DNA from: Diploptera punctata
Taxonomy: Eukaryota; Arthropoda; Insecta; Blattodea; Blaberidae
Direction of reading: 5' to 3'
DNA: 64,000 nt
NCBI GenBank assembly: GCA_030220185.1
Contig: JASPKZ010009903.1
Location: 1 to 64,000 of the forward strand
Position 1 is the stretch's first letter; every line of letters begins with the position of its first letter. This document shows positions 11,447 through 22,019 of the stretch, in pieces. The translations under genes and the position numbers were made by a program. The notes under the pieces were generated by a model. The model searched no databases, had not been told where the DNA came from, and worked only from the letters and a program-made list of their open reading frames with translations.

Positions 11447-13860
11447 CCCCAATATTGTATTTCAAATTTTCTTCTCTTTGATCTTCTCGCATGTTGTTCC
11501 GAGCAGTCCCTTTTTAACACCCAGCAATAGTCAGATATTAGGCCTATGTTAATATTCCACTTGCCTTGATACCTCATTTCCATATTTTTTATATCCTGGT
11601 GAAATCTTTCACCCTGTTCCTCAGTAAAATCTCCTAAATTATCATAAGTAATGCCACGAGTGATTTCCAAATTATCGATAAATTCACGACTCAAGAAGTG
11701 AGGAGTGAATTTATCTAGAGAATTTGAAAATCAAGAGTGGCATTTGTTAGGACTTTTTAACGAATAAAATTAAGCTGTTTACTCACAAATCATTATTTAA
11801 CTATAGTTATTTTAAAATATTTATATATTTAATGTAAACGGCGATGTTTGAAAACAAATGAGAAACGATTGGTACGCTTCAATTGCTTCTTTTGTTTATC
11901 ACTGCAACCAGATCATATTATTTATTGCCAAAGGAACGCAATATTGTAAGAATGCTCTCTAGTGGAGAAAAAATGAAACACATCAAACTGTATATTAATT
12001 CATTTCTGATGTCGTATGATGTGTAAATATGGCAATTATATTTTTCTGGATTATTACCTGGGAAAAAAATACTTTTAAGAAAGTGCAAACAGTGGTTTCT
12101 TTTTCTGGTGCTATAATCAATTGCTACAAATGTTTTTATATTAACTCCTGCATGCGCTATGTGTTGACATTCATGCACTATAATATACAATTTGGTAGCC
12201 GTATCTCTTGGGGAGTTGGTAACTGCAAAATAATGCTATGACCTATTCAGAATGTTAAAAGGAGGTGCTTTCTTTATTATGATAAACTTTAGTTGGTAAA
12301 TTCTAGGCGAAACACGGCTGTGATTGGTTGTAAATCGAAAATCATTGAAATGTGATTGGTCGTTGACTCCCATTTGGGGCATGAGTTAAATAGTCAGGGA
12401 AATGATTTAGATGGGAATGAAGGAAATGTATTTTGACACTTATGTTGCGACCAAACTGTTTGGTATTTTGTAGCATCATTTTCAATATGTTAACATAATT
12501 TGGGTCTTTTTTTATTTCCCAGGAAATTAAAAACATTTCTGAAAGCATTTCAGGCATTGTCAATATGTTAACATAATTTGGGTCTTTTTTTTATTTCCAA
12601 GGAAATTAAAAACATTTCTGAAAGCATTTCAGGCATTGTCAATATGTTAACATAATTTGGGTCTTTTTTTATTTCCAAGGAAATTAAAAACATTTCTGAA
12701 AGCATTCCAAGCATACCTGACTTCTCGACTCATAGTATTCTCGAACTGACTGTCCATCATCAATTTTGGAATTTGTCGGCCAACGAATATACCAGTTTTC
12801 ATTTTTTCATAAGATAATGAAGGAAATGTAGCTAAAAGGTATTTAAATCACTCTCTGTCTTTATCTAGAGTTTTCACAAATAGTTTCATTAAACCTAATT
12901 TTGCATGGAGATGAGGCAACAATACTTTTGAGGGATCAATAAGAGGTTCACTTCTTATATTTTTTTTGTCCAGTATTAAATTAGTCCCACGTGGCCACAG
13001 TTCCCTTTCCCAGTGTTACGACCTAGCTCTGCTATCCCATTCACATAGCCTACGAAACAAGGGTATTTTGTGAAACCATCTTGCTGACCAAGTAATAGTC
13101 CAATAATCTTGAAATTTCCACAGACTAGCCATAGATGATTTTCGCACTGCAGTTTTTGTAACAAAACTTTACATTTTCATATGTCTCCTTTTAAACAAAA
13201 GAGTGGGCCACGGGAATGGAAGGATGAATGTTTCCATTATGAAGCAAAACACATTTAAGACATTTTTTGAGAAGAGTCTATGAAGAACCTCCACTCTTTG
13301 GAATTATAGTTTATGTTATAAAATTTTAAGACAGCAGGGATGTCTTGGCAATACACTAAATTTTCTTCTTCAGCAAAAGAAGGGAAGTTCCTTCTCACGT
13401 TGCCTGTATCATGAAAAATATGTACCCTTAGCCAACACTTTTTTTCTTTTAACCTAGAGCCCAAGAGTTCTGCTGATTCTTTAGGCAAATTTAAATCCCT
13501 CACTAAATCATTAAGCTCACTTTGTTTAAAACATCTATCATGATCAGAATTATATGATTCATCACCCACTGGAGATTCAGTTTCAGTGCTACTGGATGCA
13601 GACGGCAGTGTATCTGATTGAGGGTGTAATGGAACCGGAATATCGGGACCATGAGATACTGGCCGAATAGCAGAGGGAATGTTGGCATATACTATTTCTT
13701 TCTTGTTTTTAGCATTATATCCTGCTACATTAACTGTGCAAAAATAACAATCATCTCCATGATTTGTAGATTCTCTCCAAATCATAGGGATACCAAAGGG
13801 CAATGTCTTCTTTTTTCCATGTTTCCAACTCCTCAACTCTGGAACTTTGTGAGGTCACCA
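11447..13860 (-). pseudogene. Decayed unnamed multicopy arthropod gene
   Basis: Reading right to left, an open part at 13255-13836 (193 codons) contains WRESTNHGDDCYFC, IPSAIRPVSHGPDIPVP and SELNDLVRDLNLPKESAELL. The next parts are broken: LLGQQDGFTKYPC (13090-13050) and VKIHFLHSHLNHFPDYL (12440-12390). The last part at 11560-11694 has EEQGERFHQDIKNMEMRYQG and DYCWVLKRD. From memory these blocks appear in this order in a large family of uncharacterised proteins repeated in many arthropod and some other animal genomes. I know no function or accepted name. The gap 11700-12380 has no matching block and may be inserted DNA or a degraded intron. Many stops and shifts make it non-functional. Multicopy occurrence suggests a mobile origin (inference). 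Confidence 0.7.
12484..12715. repeat. Tandem triplication of an ~84-bp unit inside the decayed gene
   Basis: The unit starts AATATGTTAACATAATTTGG and ends in ATTTCAGGCATTGTC. Copies start at about 12484, 12569 and 12641-12652, and the third is shorter. The copies differ by a few bases, so the duplication is fairly recent compared with the decay of the surrounding gene. Confidence 0.85.
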
Positions 13861-13881
13861 CGATTTATCCTGGTCTCCTAA

Positions 13882-14240
13882 CTTAATTCCCAAAATATTC
13901 AAAGTGTAAACATAATGTAAAATATAAACGTAATAAGTTATATTATTTCTCATTTTAAGTAATAAAGTTGAAATTATAAACTGTTGGACCTTTCTAACAC
14001 ATGATAAGCACATGTAATATTACTACAGTACGTACATTATGTAAACAATTCAAAACATAACATTTTGAATTGTAAACAATTCTGACGTGGTACGCAAAAA
14101 CGGATTTCATTTTTGCAATCAGTGTGAAATCGTGATTCAGAAACGCTCATTTATTAAAAAAAACAAAATACATGCAGAACGGTGTTATTTATTATTTTGA
14201 AAACACCTCGAGCAAAAAATAATGTACAACGCACATTTGT
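13882..14240. other. Gap without recognised feature
   Basis: AT-rich sequence with stops in all frames; nothing recognised. Confidence 0.4.
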
Positions 14241-14326
14241 GAAGTGTTTTACAGAATCTCGGAAATAAAAAACCGAGCTATCGCTCGGTTTTTAAACATT
14301 TTCCTCGCTTCTGTAAAAACCACTTC
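14241..14326. repeat. 86-bp imperfect palindrome with a perfect hairpin core
   Basis: The core AACCGAGC-TATC-GCTCGGTT (14271-14290) is flanked by A and T runs. Outer arms GAAGTG(T)TTTACAGAA and TTCTGTAAAAACCACTTC continue the symmetry. The shape is that of a tiny fold-back repeat. Its likeness to a bacterial terminator is taken to be chance in insect DNA. Confidence 0.75.
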
Positions 14327-15362
14327 CCAACCTCTCATCGTAATATACTATTGTCAAGATGCATCTAAAATATTTTTACGTAAACCGATAAGCTACGCAG
14401 ACCTATATTTAATGAAGTATGTGATGAAATGATTATTATAATTAAATGATTCTTATATTGAAGATCCAATCCAGTCTTTTCCTTAATGACTGAAGAAAAC
14501 CATAAAAAGGTAATGACGTAGGCTGCCCTGGGATTCAATTCCGAAATCTCCCGAATGTGACTTGCTTTGTAGTTAAGAATTCCAACTACAAGTCTGCAAC
14601 ATCGACTCCAATGAACTCTTTCGAGTTAAACCCATGGATCTGGAATCCGGAATCGATCACATAGCCGCCAGATCATCGGGACAGACATTTTGTATTGATG
14701 AATTTCATTTTCACACATTATGAAGTTTTGTAATTAATTTCACAAATATTTTGTTCAAATCCTTATGTCGGTATGAATTGCAACTTTAAGATTAACTTTT
14801 TAAAGAGTCTATAAAATTATATTTTTATCACACCTATTGTAGAATAATTTTATTTCATGCTATGCATTATTTCAGTACTTTACGTTATTATTAAAACGCC
14901 GTAAAGTGAAACATTACAGTATACTTGTAATATTCATAATAACGGACGTAACTTTCGTCGACGTATGAATAAACCATGACGAACTTAATTACAATTTTAT
15001 AAGTAAAAAGCGAAGACACTCAATATTAAAATATTTCCCCTGTAAGGGTGGAATGGCGTGGGACACCTACAAAGAGAGAGATTAAACTAAGGAAAATAAT
15101 TAAATAAGCCAAAAAATCACATATGTTCAGCTTTCAAGAATACTTGTAATATACAATGGGAAGGCTGCCAGATTATGTCCCACGATCGAGTGAAATGTCT
15201 TACATTAACTTCGTGCACACTTTTTTTTTCCTCTATTGTATAATATCTTCAGGGATAATTATATGAACTTCCTCGTTGAAGGCACATTACCGACCTAATT
15301 GATTATGTTCTATACTTTCTATAAATTATATGTTTTTAATTAAATACTATTGCCTTCGTATA
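14327..15362. other. Gap without recognised feature
   Basis: About 1 kb of AT-rich DNA. No open frame of note and no family match recognised. Confidence 0.4.
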
Positions 15363-16302
15363 GAGAAACGTCGGGTAATGTGGACCCCTATTTTGAATTT
15401 GTTGTTTTTCTTATATTAATTTGTATGGAGAGCTTATGTCCGCGCGGCCATGAACCTACGGGTTCGATAGTGCCAGTGAGTTAGTTAATTCTTATATTAA
15501 TTAAGGGATCTGAATTTTGTTTAATTACAGTGTTTATCATTAGTGTTGTAACTATGAAATAGCATTGTTATTTTATTCAAATATGGAAACATCTTGATAA
15601 TTTATAAACTTTTTACATTAAAGAAAGGTCCATTTTAATCTCCATAATCGGGTAAAGTGGACCCCATAGTCCATCCTTGCTTTTAGACTATTTTAAGTTT
15701 ATTTGCTCTATTAATTTATGGCCGATCTTAATTAAAAAGCGTTAGTATTTATTTAATGTTTTAAAAAAATATTGTTGATTATAACATTCATCTGCAGACA
15801 GCGACGGTCTTTGGGTTTAGTAAAATTACAAGGATATTAAATAAAATTAATTAAGTGCATGATTTTTACAGACAGTATCCTCATTAATAAAATATACGTA
15901 ATCGTGCAAATAGCACCCAGATCCACTTTAACCGCCTCCTTTGTTATGTTTAATTATTTTATACAGCAGCCATGTGACATAATATCGAACCAAACCCGTC
16001 AGTATATTAAAACAGCATCTACATAATAATATATTTAGGAGATTTTTCAATATTTATAATATGCAATAGACAAATTAAGAATTAATTCTTAGCTTGAAAA
16101 ACTTTTTAAATGATCGTTTTTATAAATGTCACAAATAAACCCTTCCTTTACACATAAAGAATAAAATAAACTGGCTTTGGACACGTCAAAGTTGATGAAG
16201 GGAAGAAATTAAAATATTTTCTGTTCGAGGGCAACACCAATTAAAGAATATATTAACAGGGTCCACTCAAACAAAAGGGGTCCACATTAACCGAATTTCT
16301 TC
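15363..16302. mobile_element. DNA transposon family X, copy 1 (non-autonomous)
   Basis: A 940-bp element with terminal inverted repeats. The left end is GAGAAACGTCGGGTAATGTG followed by GACCCC. The right end, on the other strand, is GAAGAAATTCGGTTAATGTG followed by GACCCC. It is flanked by TA on both sides (15361-15362, 16303-16304), consistent with a TA target duplication. The GGGTAAAGTGGACCCC-type word recurs inside near 15650 and, inverted, near 15930. No transposase frame is seen. A second, broken copy lies at 49804-52510. The superfamily is open: TA duplication suggests Tc1/mariner-like, but the ends are not ones I recognise. Confidence 0.75.
15422..15490 (+). mobile_element. LINE-B solo 3' end (69 bp) with 12-bp target duplication
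   Basis: Only the last part of LINE-B is present: GGAGAGCTTATGTCCGCGCG, the shared ATGAACCTACGGGTTCG, then GTTAGTTAATT. CTTATATTAATT lies on both sides (15410-15421 and 15491-15502), and the second copy of X has the site once (near 49850). This is an extreme 5' truncation on reverse transcription. Confidence 0.88.
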
Positions 16303-16431
16303 TACAGTATATACAACTAATATTTTCTAAAAGTATACGAAATTCCATAGAATTCAATTTAACATTATAATTAATAAAGTTAATTTAAGTTTTTTTTCTA
16401 AAAATTTCCAAATTGTACTGTAATGTCAGGA

Positions 16432-16720
16432 GCACGCAGCGTCGTAGCGTAGTTAATAAACCGGAAGATCTTGCGTTAAAGTTCCAGTGGGGGGTAAGGA
16501 TTTTTAACTGGCCTAAACCTTCTGACGGCAATATGGCTCTGAGGTCAACTGCAACATCTAATAGAAATAAATACCAGACGTATGTTTTAGGTAAAGACGG
16601 CTGCCAAGCAGCGTTGACAACTCGGATGACATATCATACTTATTGTCTATAAATATGGAATCATTGAAATCCTACTGCCCCAAAGACCTCCTATGACCTG
16701 TAATGAAATCACTTTATCTT
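16432..16720 (+). mobile_element. SINE-C copy (diverged)
   Basis: tRNA-derived SINE. The head CGTCGTAGCGTAGTTAATAA holds an altered A box, and a degenerate B box lies near AAAGTTCCAGT. The body has AACTGGCCTAAACCTTCTG, GGCAATATGGCTCTG, and a tail CCCCAAAGACCTCC. It aligns block by block with the better copy at 26892. The normal ..GTAGTGGTTAAGGC.. head is partly deleted. Confidence 0.75.
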
Positions 16721-17185
16721 AACATCAATGCCACTATGATGTTAGATTGTCCTGATATTTATAGGCCAACAGCTTGGAACGTAATTGCATTTACAGTATT
16801 ACCAATCATTTTATATTAATTTCACATATTAAATTTTGAATAACTATTTGATCCATTTTAGGCCTATAATTGTTTTATTTATTTGTTTATTTAACTATTC
16901 GATATTATGAATTGTTGTTATGTACCTTTCTTTATAGAGTTTCTTCCCTTCATTCATTATTTTTTTCTCAGTTCGGCGTAGAGCCAAATGAATACACGTA
17001 TATACACATAGGTATGGTACGTTTAACTTAATTCGTTTACGGTATGTTAAAAGTCTATCCCCGTAAAAAATAATCTCTGCATATGTAAATAATTAATTTA
17101 AATGTTGTGCCTTGTTAGACGAGCTAAGAGATTGGCATTCATAGTGAGTGATCATCACTAAAACTATGAGGAATACAGATGAATA
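16721..17185. other. Gap without recognised feature
   Basis: AT-rich, no recognised repeat or coding signal. Confidence 0.4.
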
Positions 17186-17508
17186 TCCATCCATAGTAAT
17201 TCTGCCCGAAGGCAGGTCCTTCACTGCAATCACAGCACTTTCATCCTATGCTTGCAGCTTTACCAGGAATTGTAGGTGTGGTAGCTTCCCGTTGCTTTCC
17301 ACACCGGTGAAGGATGATGATAATGATGATGGTCATATGATTTCGGGGACCGTTTGGGCCTTAAAGTTTCCCTGAACATTTGTCTTACAGGTGAGGAAAA
17401 AACCCCGATAAAAAACCTCACCCAGAAAAACTGCCCCCGACCGGGGGATCGAACCCCGGGCCCGTTGCGTGACAAGCCGCACGCTACCTCGGGACCACAG
17501 CGGTGGGA
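17186..17508 (-). mobile_element. SINE-A type-1 copy
   Basis: On the minus strand it begins CCACCGCTGTGGTCCCGAGG (A-box region). A B box lies in GGGGTTCGATCCCC, and then the shared middle with AACGGTCCCCGAAATCAT. The type-1 tail runs from GTGTGGAAAGCAACGG to GGATGGAT. RNA polymerase III boxes and length (about 320 bp) fit a tRNA-derived SINE. Confidence 0.85.
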
Positions 17509-17810
17509 AATATTGAATGTAAGGAACAAAAATGTTTCGCCCTGAATAAGAAGTAATTTATTCTGTATTCCTCATAAGAAACCACTAATTTCACACCTAT
17601 CTCCCCCCCATAAAAGTAAGCTATTGATGCTTAATAAAATATGGGAGCAAGAATCCACCTTTTCATCAGCCAGTGACACAGCATTGAATGTAAGGTTTAA
17701 GAAATGTTGAAACTAACCGGCATCTTGGGTTCGTAGTTAACGTTCATAATTACATTTCCAGCCTTAAACATTTTTCATTTTTCTTAGGGAATTGTTCGAA
17801 TTCTGTCAAC
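17509..17810. other. Gap without recognised feature
   Basis: AT-rich linker between SINE-A and the LINE-E remnant; nothing recognised. Confidence 0.4.
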
Positions 17811-18097
17811 ATCTTCTTCTTCTTCTTCCTTCCAAGTATTAGGCCAAGGCCTGTTACGATCCTATAGAAAATTTTCCCTCCAGCATTTCATAGGACGTTT
17901 CGTCCTCTTGATATATAATTATAAACAGCTTTGGGGATCCGATTTGAACTCATTTTTTCTAGATGGTGTTTCCAATTTAGTTGGTACTGATTAATATATT
18001 CCAAAATTGGTGTAGTACTTAATTCTTTTAAGATATCGGTGTTCCTTTTCCGATCCCATCTGGTGTAACCCGCTGTTCTGCGCATGAATCTCATTTC

Positions 18098-18438
18098 CGA
18101 TTGAGGGTCTTTCCACTTTTCAGCGGTTGCCCTTTTACCAGCCGGCTGCTGGCCCTTCACATCCACATGTGTCAATCACAGAGGTAGATGATCAACAGCC
18201 AGTGTAGGGGTGACATGTGGTTAGCATGTCGAGCCCCCCAGCCGTTATAGCTGGTTCCTCAACCTGGAGCCGCTACTTATTGTAGCTACCCAAATTCCTC
18301 ACGATGCTGGGTGGGCACCGGTCCCATACTGGCGGAAATACCATGAGAAAATTTCTTCCCCCATGGAGACTCGAACCAGCGCAAGTCCCGTAGCTCTGCG
18401 CCAAGGCTTCCTACCTTAACCGCTCGGCTACGGCGCGG
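18098..18438 (-). mobile_element. SINE-D (tRNA Ser/Leu-like head) with 12-bp target duplication
   Basis: The minus-strand head GCGCCGTAGCCGAGCGGTTA holds an A box, and CTGGTTCGAGTCTCC a B box. The class-II-like spacing between them resembles a Ser/Leu tRNA. The tail runs through GGGCCAGCAGCCGGCTGG to GACCCTCAATCG. GAATCTCATTTC flanks it on both sides (18086-18097, 18439-18450). Removing the SINE and one repeat restores the LINE reading ITACEMRFMRRTAG. Confidence 0.9.
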
Positions 18439-18774
18439 GAATCTCATTTCACAAGCCGTTATTCTGCTTTCATGTTGTTTTTTTTAGTGTCCATGCTTCA
18501 CTACCATAGGTCAACACTGGTCTAGCCAAAGTGTTATATAAACGTAATCTGGTGTTTTTTTGTACAAGGGATGGTTTCATAACTTGATTAATAATTCCTA
18601 AACTTTTATTATAACTAGTAAATTTTTCAGGGATATCCTTTTCATCCCAGATAGAGAGATATATCCAAGATATTTTAATTGATTAGATCTCTATAAAATT
18701 TTATTCCGGAGACAGATTTTACTTTGTATGGGGTCCTTCCCATGAAATGCAATAATTTTAGTTTTGTTAATTTA

Positions 18775-18866
18775 TCATCATCATTATCATCACTCCAGGG
18801 ATTAGGCAATTGCCCGTTCCGACTTCATATTGCATCAGCCCAACGTCTTCTAGGTCTTCCAACATG
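18775..18866 (-). mobile_element. 3' fragment of another LINE inside LINE-E
   Basis: On the minus strand it reads GRPRRRWADA-like protein, then a non-coding end and an (ATG)n tail (CATCATCATTATCATCA on plus). It breaks the LINE-E homology between the RT aspartate block and the FKYLG block. Confidence 0.6.
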
Positions 18867-19070
18867 TTAATTTATATTTCCATTATTAAATTTGGCAGCT
18901 ATTTTTTGTAAATTATAAATTGATCGTTGCAAATCATTTTCGGAAAGTGCCAGAAGAGCTAAATCATCTGTAAAACATCTGGTTATATTTATGTGAATGT
19001 TTCCAACGTTGTAAAGTTGCAAAGAAAAGGAAACAGTAAAAATAGAAAATGTAATAAATATAAACAGCAA

Positions 19071-19527
19071 ATGATAAATAAATAAAACTATTAAGAGAGT
19101 GGTAGTCTAATTCATAGAACATAAAAAGCTAGAACATTAAAAAACTGGATTTATAGACAGCCAGTACACGAATATTGGAGGAAACTTTGAACTTATCCAT
19201 TCATTTGAAAATATTCCAAGCAATTCAGTTCATATTCAAGTTAATTCTGTCTGTATTGAATATATGAGTATCCTTGTCATATATTAACTGAATTTTTTAT
19301 TTTTGAATAAGTGCACTTTGTTGTAATAGTTTTTTTTCCGGATATTACATGAACATAATATTATCAAAGTTACATTTCCTTTCATGACAGTTCATGAGGA
19401 AATATTCTTGAATGAAAAACGAGTTTTTCGCTTTCGTTGGAAACGGAAATATCAATCATTCTTGTTTCTTTTTTTATGAAACATGTTAAGTGTAAAAAAA
19501 TTAAGAAGGCGTCATTGGATTTGATTA
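19071..19527. other. Gap without recognised feature
   Basis: AT-rich. Upstream parts of the LINE-E remnant may extend here but I cannot follow them. Confidence 0.35.
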
Positions 19528-19530
19528 ATA

Positions 19531-19619
<89 letters not shown>
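19528..19619. repeat. (AAT)n microsatellite
   Basis: About 90 bases of pure AAT, followed by GTAGTAGTA-rich sequence at 19620-19670. Confidence 0.97.
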
Positions 19620-19620
<1 letters not shown>

Positions 19621-19844
19621 TAACAGTAGTTGAATTAGTAGTACTAGTAGAAGTAGTAGTAATAGCAGTAGGTTTTAATTAACATTTTTAGAAATTAATA
19701 CTATGAGATATTATTTATTAAGTAGAATTTTATCACTTCACCTTCTCCTTCTTCTCCTTCTTCTTAGACTAGATTCGGATCCTTCTTCGGTTCCATCATT
19801 AGTATTTTCACGACCATTGTTATGTCGTCCACACGCGCCGTCAC

Positions 19845-20152
19845 TTGCTCTCTCTCTCTCTCCCTCTACTCCCTCTCCCTCTGCTCCCTCTCCCTCTCTA
19901 TCCCTCTCTCTCCCTCTCTCCCCTCCCTCTCTCTCTCACTCTCTCTCTCCCTCTCTCTATCTGTGATATCTCTCTCCTCGCTATCTCATCTCCCTCTCTC
20001 TCTCTCTCCCTCTCTCTCTCTCCCTCTTTATCTCTCTCTATCTCTCTCCCTCTCTATCTCTCTCTCCCTCTGTCTCTGTCTATCTCCTTTCTCTTCTCTT
20101 CTCTCTCTCTCTTCTCTTCTCTCTCTCTCTCTCTGTCTCTGTCTGTGTCTTT
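19845..20152. repeat. CT-rich (CTCTCTCC)n tract
   Basis: About 300 bases of pyrimidine on the plus strand, built from CTCTCTCC, CTCTCTAT and CTCTGT words, with small breaks at 19960-19990. Strong strand asymmetry allows triplex or slippage structures. Serine/leucine-rich open frames here are artefacts. Confidence 0.95.
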
Positions 20153-20159
20153 TTTTTTG

Positions 20160-20571
20160 GTAGATTGAAGACTACTTCGAAATCAAATAATTTTCCTCGG
20201 GAATTTCAAAGTTCATTAATTTCTCCTTTCCGATTTTTTATGTAGATTTTTTTCCCAAACAGTGAGTTCTTTGGGCTTTTCTATTTGTTTTACTAATTTT
20301 AGCTTTCTTTCGATTTGATGTTTTTTCTGAATGCTGTGAGCTGTTCTGTAGATTTTTCTACTTCCTCATACTTGACATTCCTTAGATATTCTTTCACTTT
20401 GGTTTTTAAATTTCTCTTCGTTTTCCCTATGTAGGGCTTTCTTACATTCCCTAAATTTAATCTGGTAATTCCCTGATTTGATTTCTTCCATTTTTAAAAA
20501 TTTTTGTTGGATCCAATTATTTTAATGATACTGAAGTTATTTTTCGGTGCCAATCGTATGTTGAAATTTAA

Positions 20572-20574
<3 letters not shown>
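20160..20574 (-). other. Possible LINE inter-domain fragment
   Basis: The minus strand reads as lysine- and glutamate-rich peptide (KALHRENEEKFK, LVKQIEKPKELTVWEK) with stops. This resembles the linker between endonuclease and RT in APE-type LINEs, such as 24018-24330. Weak; could be chance. Confidence 0.25.
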
Positions 20575-20626
<52 letters not shown>

Positions 20627-20630
20627 TATC
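20575..20630. repeat. (TA)n microsatellite
   Basis: About 50 bases of alternating TA ending in CATATATATC. Confidence 0.95.
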
Positions 20631-20639
20631 ACAACTTAT

Positions 20640-21063
20640 GATGCTTCAATGGATGATATATGAATTTCTTGAATCACATTTTCTTCTTTTTCTTTTTCGA
20701 AGAATTTTCTTATCCATTGTACGCAATATATGTTACGTGTTATTATGCACGGAAAAATCATGGAAACATATCGGTAGAATGAATTGCAAACCGATTGTTG
20801 TCCCAAATGTATCAATATAGTTAGTAATAGTCGCTATTTTCCATTCCAAGCTTGTAAGAACTGCTACTTGTACTGGAATATTCATCACTAAGTATTCAAT
20901 TTATTATTTCAGTAACATGGAAACCAGATATCAACCTAAATTCGAATTACAAGTCGAAGTAGTTCACTTCAACATGACAAGTATTCATTATAAATTCCTT
21001 TAAAATAAATTATGTAAATCAAAATATATTAAGGGGACTGTGAGAGAGGGTGAAGAGTATTAA
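20640..21063. other. Gap without recognised feature
   Basis: AT-rich sequence; nothing recognised. Confidence 0.4.
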
Positions 21064-22019
21064 TCTAATATATAAAAAAGAATGAATGTGTTGTTGGTTT
21101 TTTTGTTTGTTTGTACCTTATGCGCGGCCATGCCGTTGATGATCCGATTGTGATGTGGGATTTTTACAAAATATTCAGGAGATTCCCGGGATGAACATAG
21201 GCTATAAGACAGTTGTGATACCCAACTCCTACACCCTTAAAAATCACCCTTTGTAGTGAAAAACGTGAAAAAAAATGTTGACGTCTAAATGGCTTACGCT
21301 GCCTAAACAATAACAAATATACAAAATTAATTTACACAGAATTGAATATCTCAATAAACTCTACAAAAAAGTCCGCCAAAGCATATTGTTTATCTTTTAC
21401 TCATAACTCACAGTAACAATTTTTGTTTCTCATTGATGCCAAGAAGAACGTTGGGGTAAGTAGATTGCGAAGAATCACTGTAATGGGGCTTTTCGCAAAA
21501 TGTTCAGAATTTCCCGGGATGGTTATAGGCTACAAGAGAATTTTAATGCTCAAACACTTCACCCTTAAAAATCGCCCTTTGTAGTGAAAAGTAAAATAAA
21601 AGTGGCTTTTTGTACGTTTAAATGGCTTACGCTGCCTAAACCATAACAAATATGTACACAGAATTGAATATCTGAAAAAAACTACAAAAAAGCCCGCGAA
21701 GGCATATGTTTATCGTTTAGGGATAACTCACAATAACCATTTTTGTCTTTCATTGATGCCAAGAAGATCGAGAGCAGATTCCCGGGCAAGCAGAGCAGTA
21801 GCACGGATAACTCGAAATAACGAATTTTGTCTTTCAGCTCATTAATGCCAAATACATGCGGATACGTAGATTCCCGGGCAATGCCGGGTAATCAGCACAG
21901 GAGATCTAAAATATTAATAATGATATACATTTATAATTATTATTCCTTTTAGTTATTCAACTAAACGTAAAAACAAATCAATTATTTAGGCGTAGCAGCG
22001 CACGCCGGGTATTAGGTAG
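21064..22019 (+). mobile_element. Non-autonomous Helitron candidate
   Basis: Starts TCTAATATATAAAA directly after an A (21063). It ends with hairpin GGCGT-AGCAGCGC-ACGCC (21989-22006), GGGTATTA, then GTAG followed by T (22020). TC start, A/T insertion site and a hairpin about 10 bases before a CTRR-like end are Helitron hallmarks; the end is GTAG where CTAG is expected, one mismatch. The leader GCGCGGCCATGCCGTTGATG is typical of insect Helitrons as I remember them. A block of about 350 bp is repeated inside (near 21130-21450 and 21480-21770: TTCCCGGGATG, GGCTTACGCTGCCTAAAC, TTGATGCCAAGAAGA). No Rep/helicase frame is present. Confidence 0.75.

Larger units (their letters stand above)
17811..19070 (-). 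pseudogene. LINE-E RT/C-terminal remnant, interrupted twice
   Basis: Minus-strand remains of a LINE reverse transcriptase. FTDDLALLA (about 18965) marks the YADD-like block, FKYLGYIS-like (18670) the thumb start, LARPVLTYGSEAWTLK (18520-18480) and ITACEMRFMRRTAGYT (18460-18060 across an insertion) the C-terminal part, then WKHHLEKM and a (GAA)n tail near 17812-17831. A SINE (18098-18438) and a fragment of another LINE (18775-18866) interrupt it. Frameshifts and stops make it dead. Related C-terminal ends occur at 42325, 42978, 52012 and 60430. Confidence 0.8.

Noticed and set aside
11182..11530. Poly-isoleucine frames
   Set aside because: Product of AAT/ATT microsatellites. Only the part at 11447-11694 has real protein similarity.
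14268..14294. Bacterial rho-independent terminator
   Set aside because: The hairpin plus T-run shape is there, but all else is insect DNA; treated as part of an 86-bp palindrome.
17440..17505. tRNA gene
   Set aside because: A/B boxes are present but no cloverleaf with a paired acceptor stem can be drawn; it is the SINE-A head. The same applies to the heads of SINE-B, C and D.
17888..18175. 95-codon minus-strand protein
   Set aside because: Chimera of SINE-D sequence and a LINE remnant created by insertion, not a gene.
19703..20168. Serine/leucine/proline-rich frames over 100 codons
   Set aside because: CT-rich simple repeat read in three frames.
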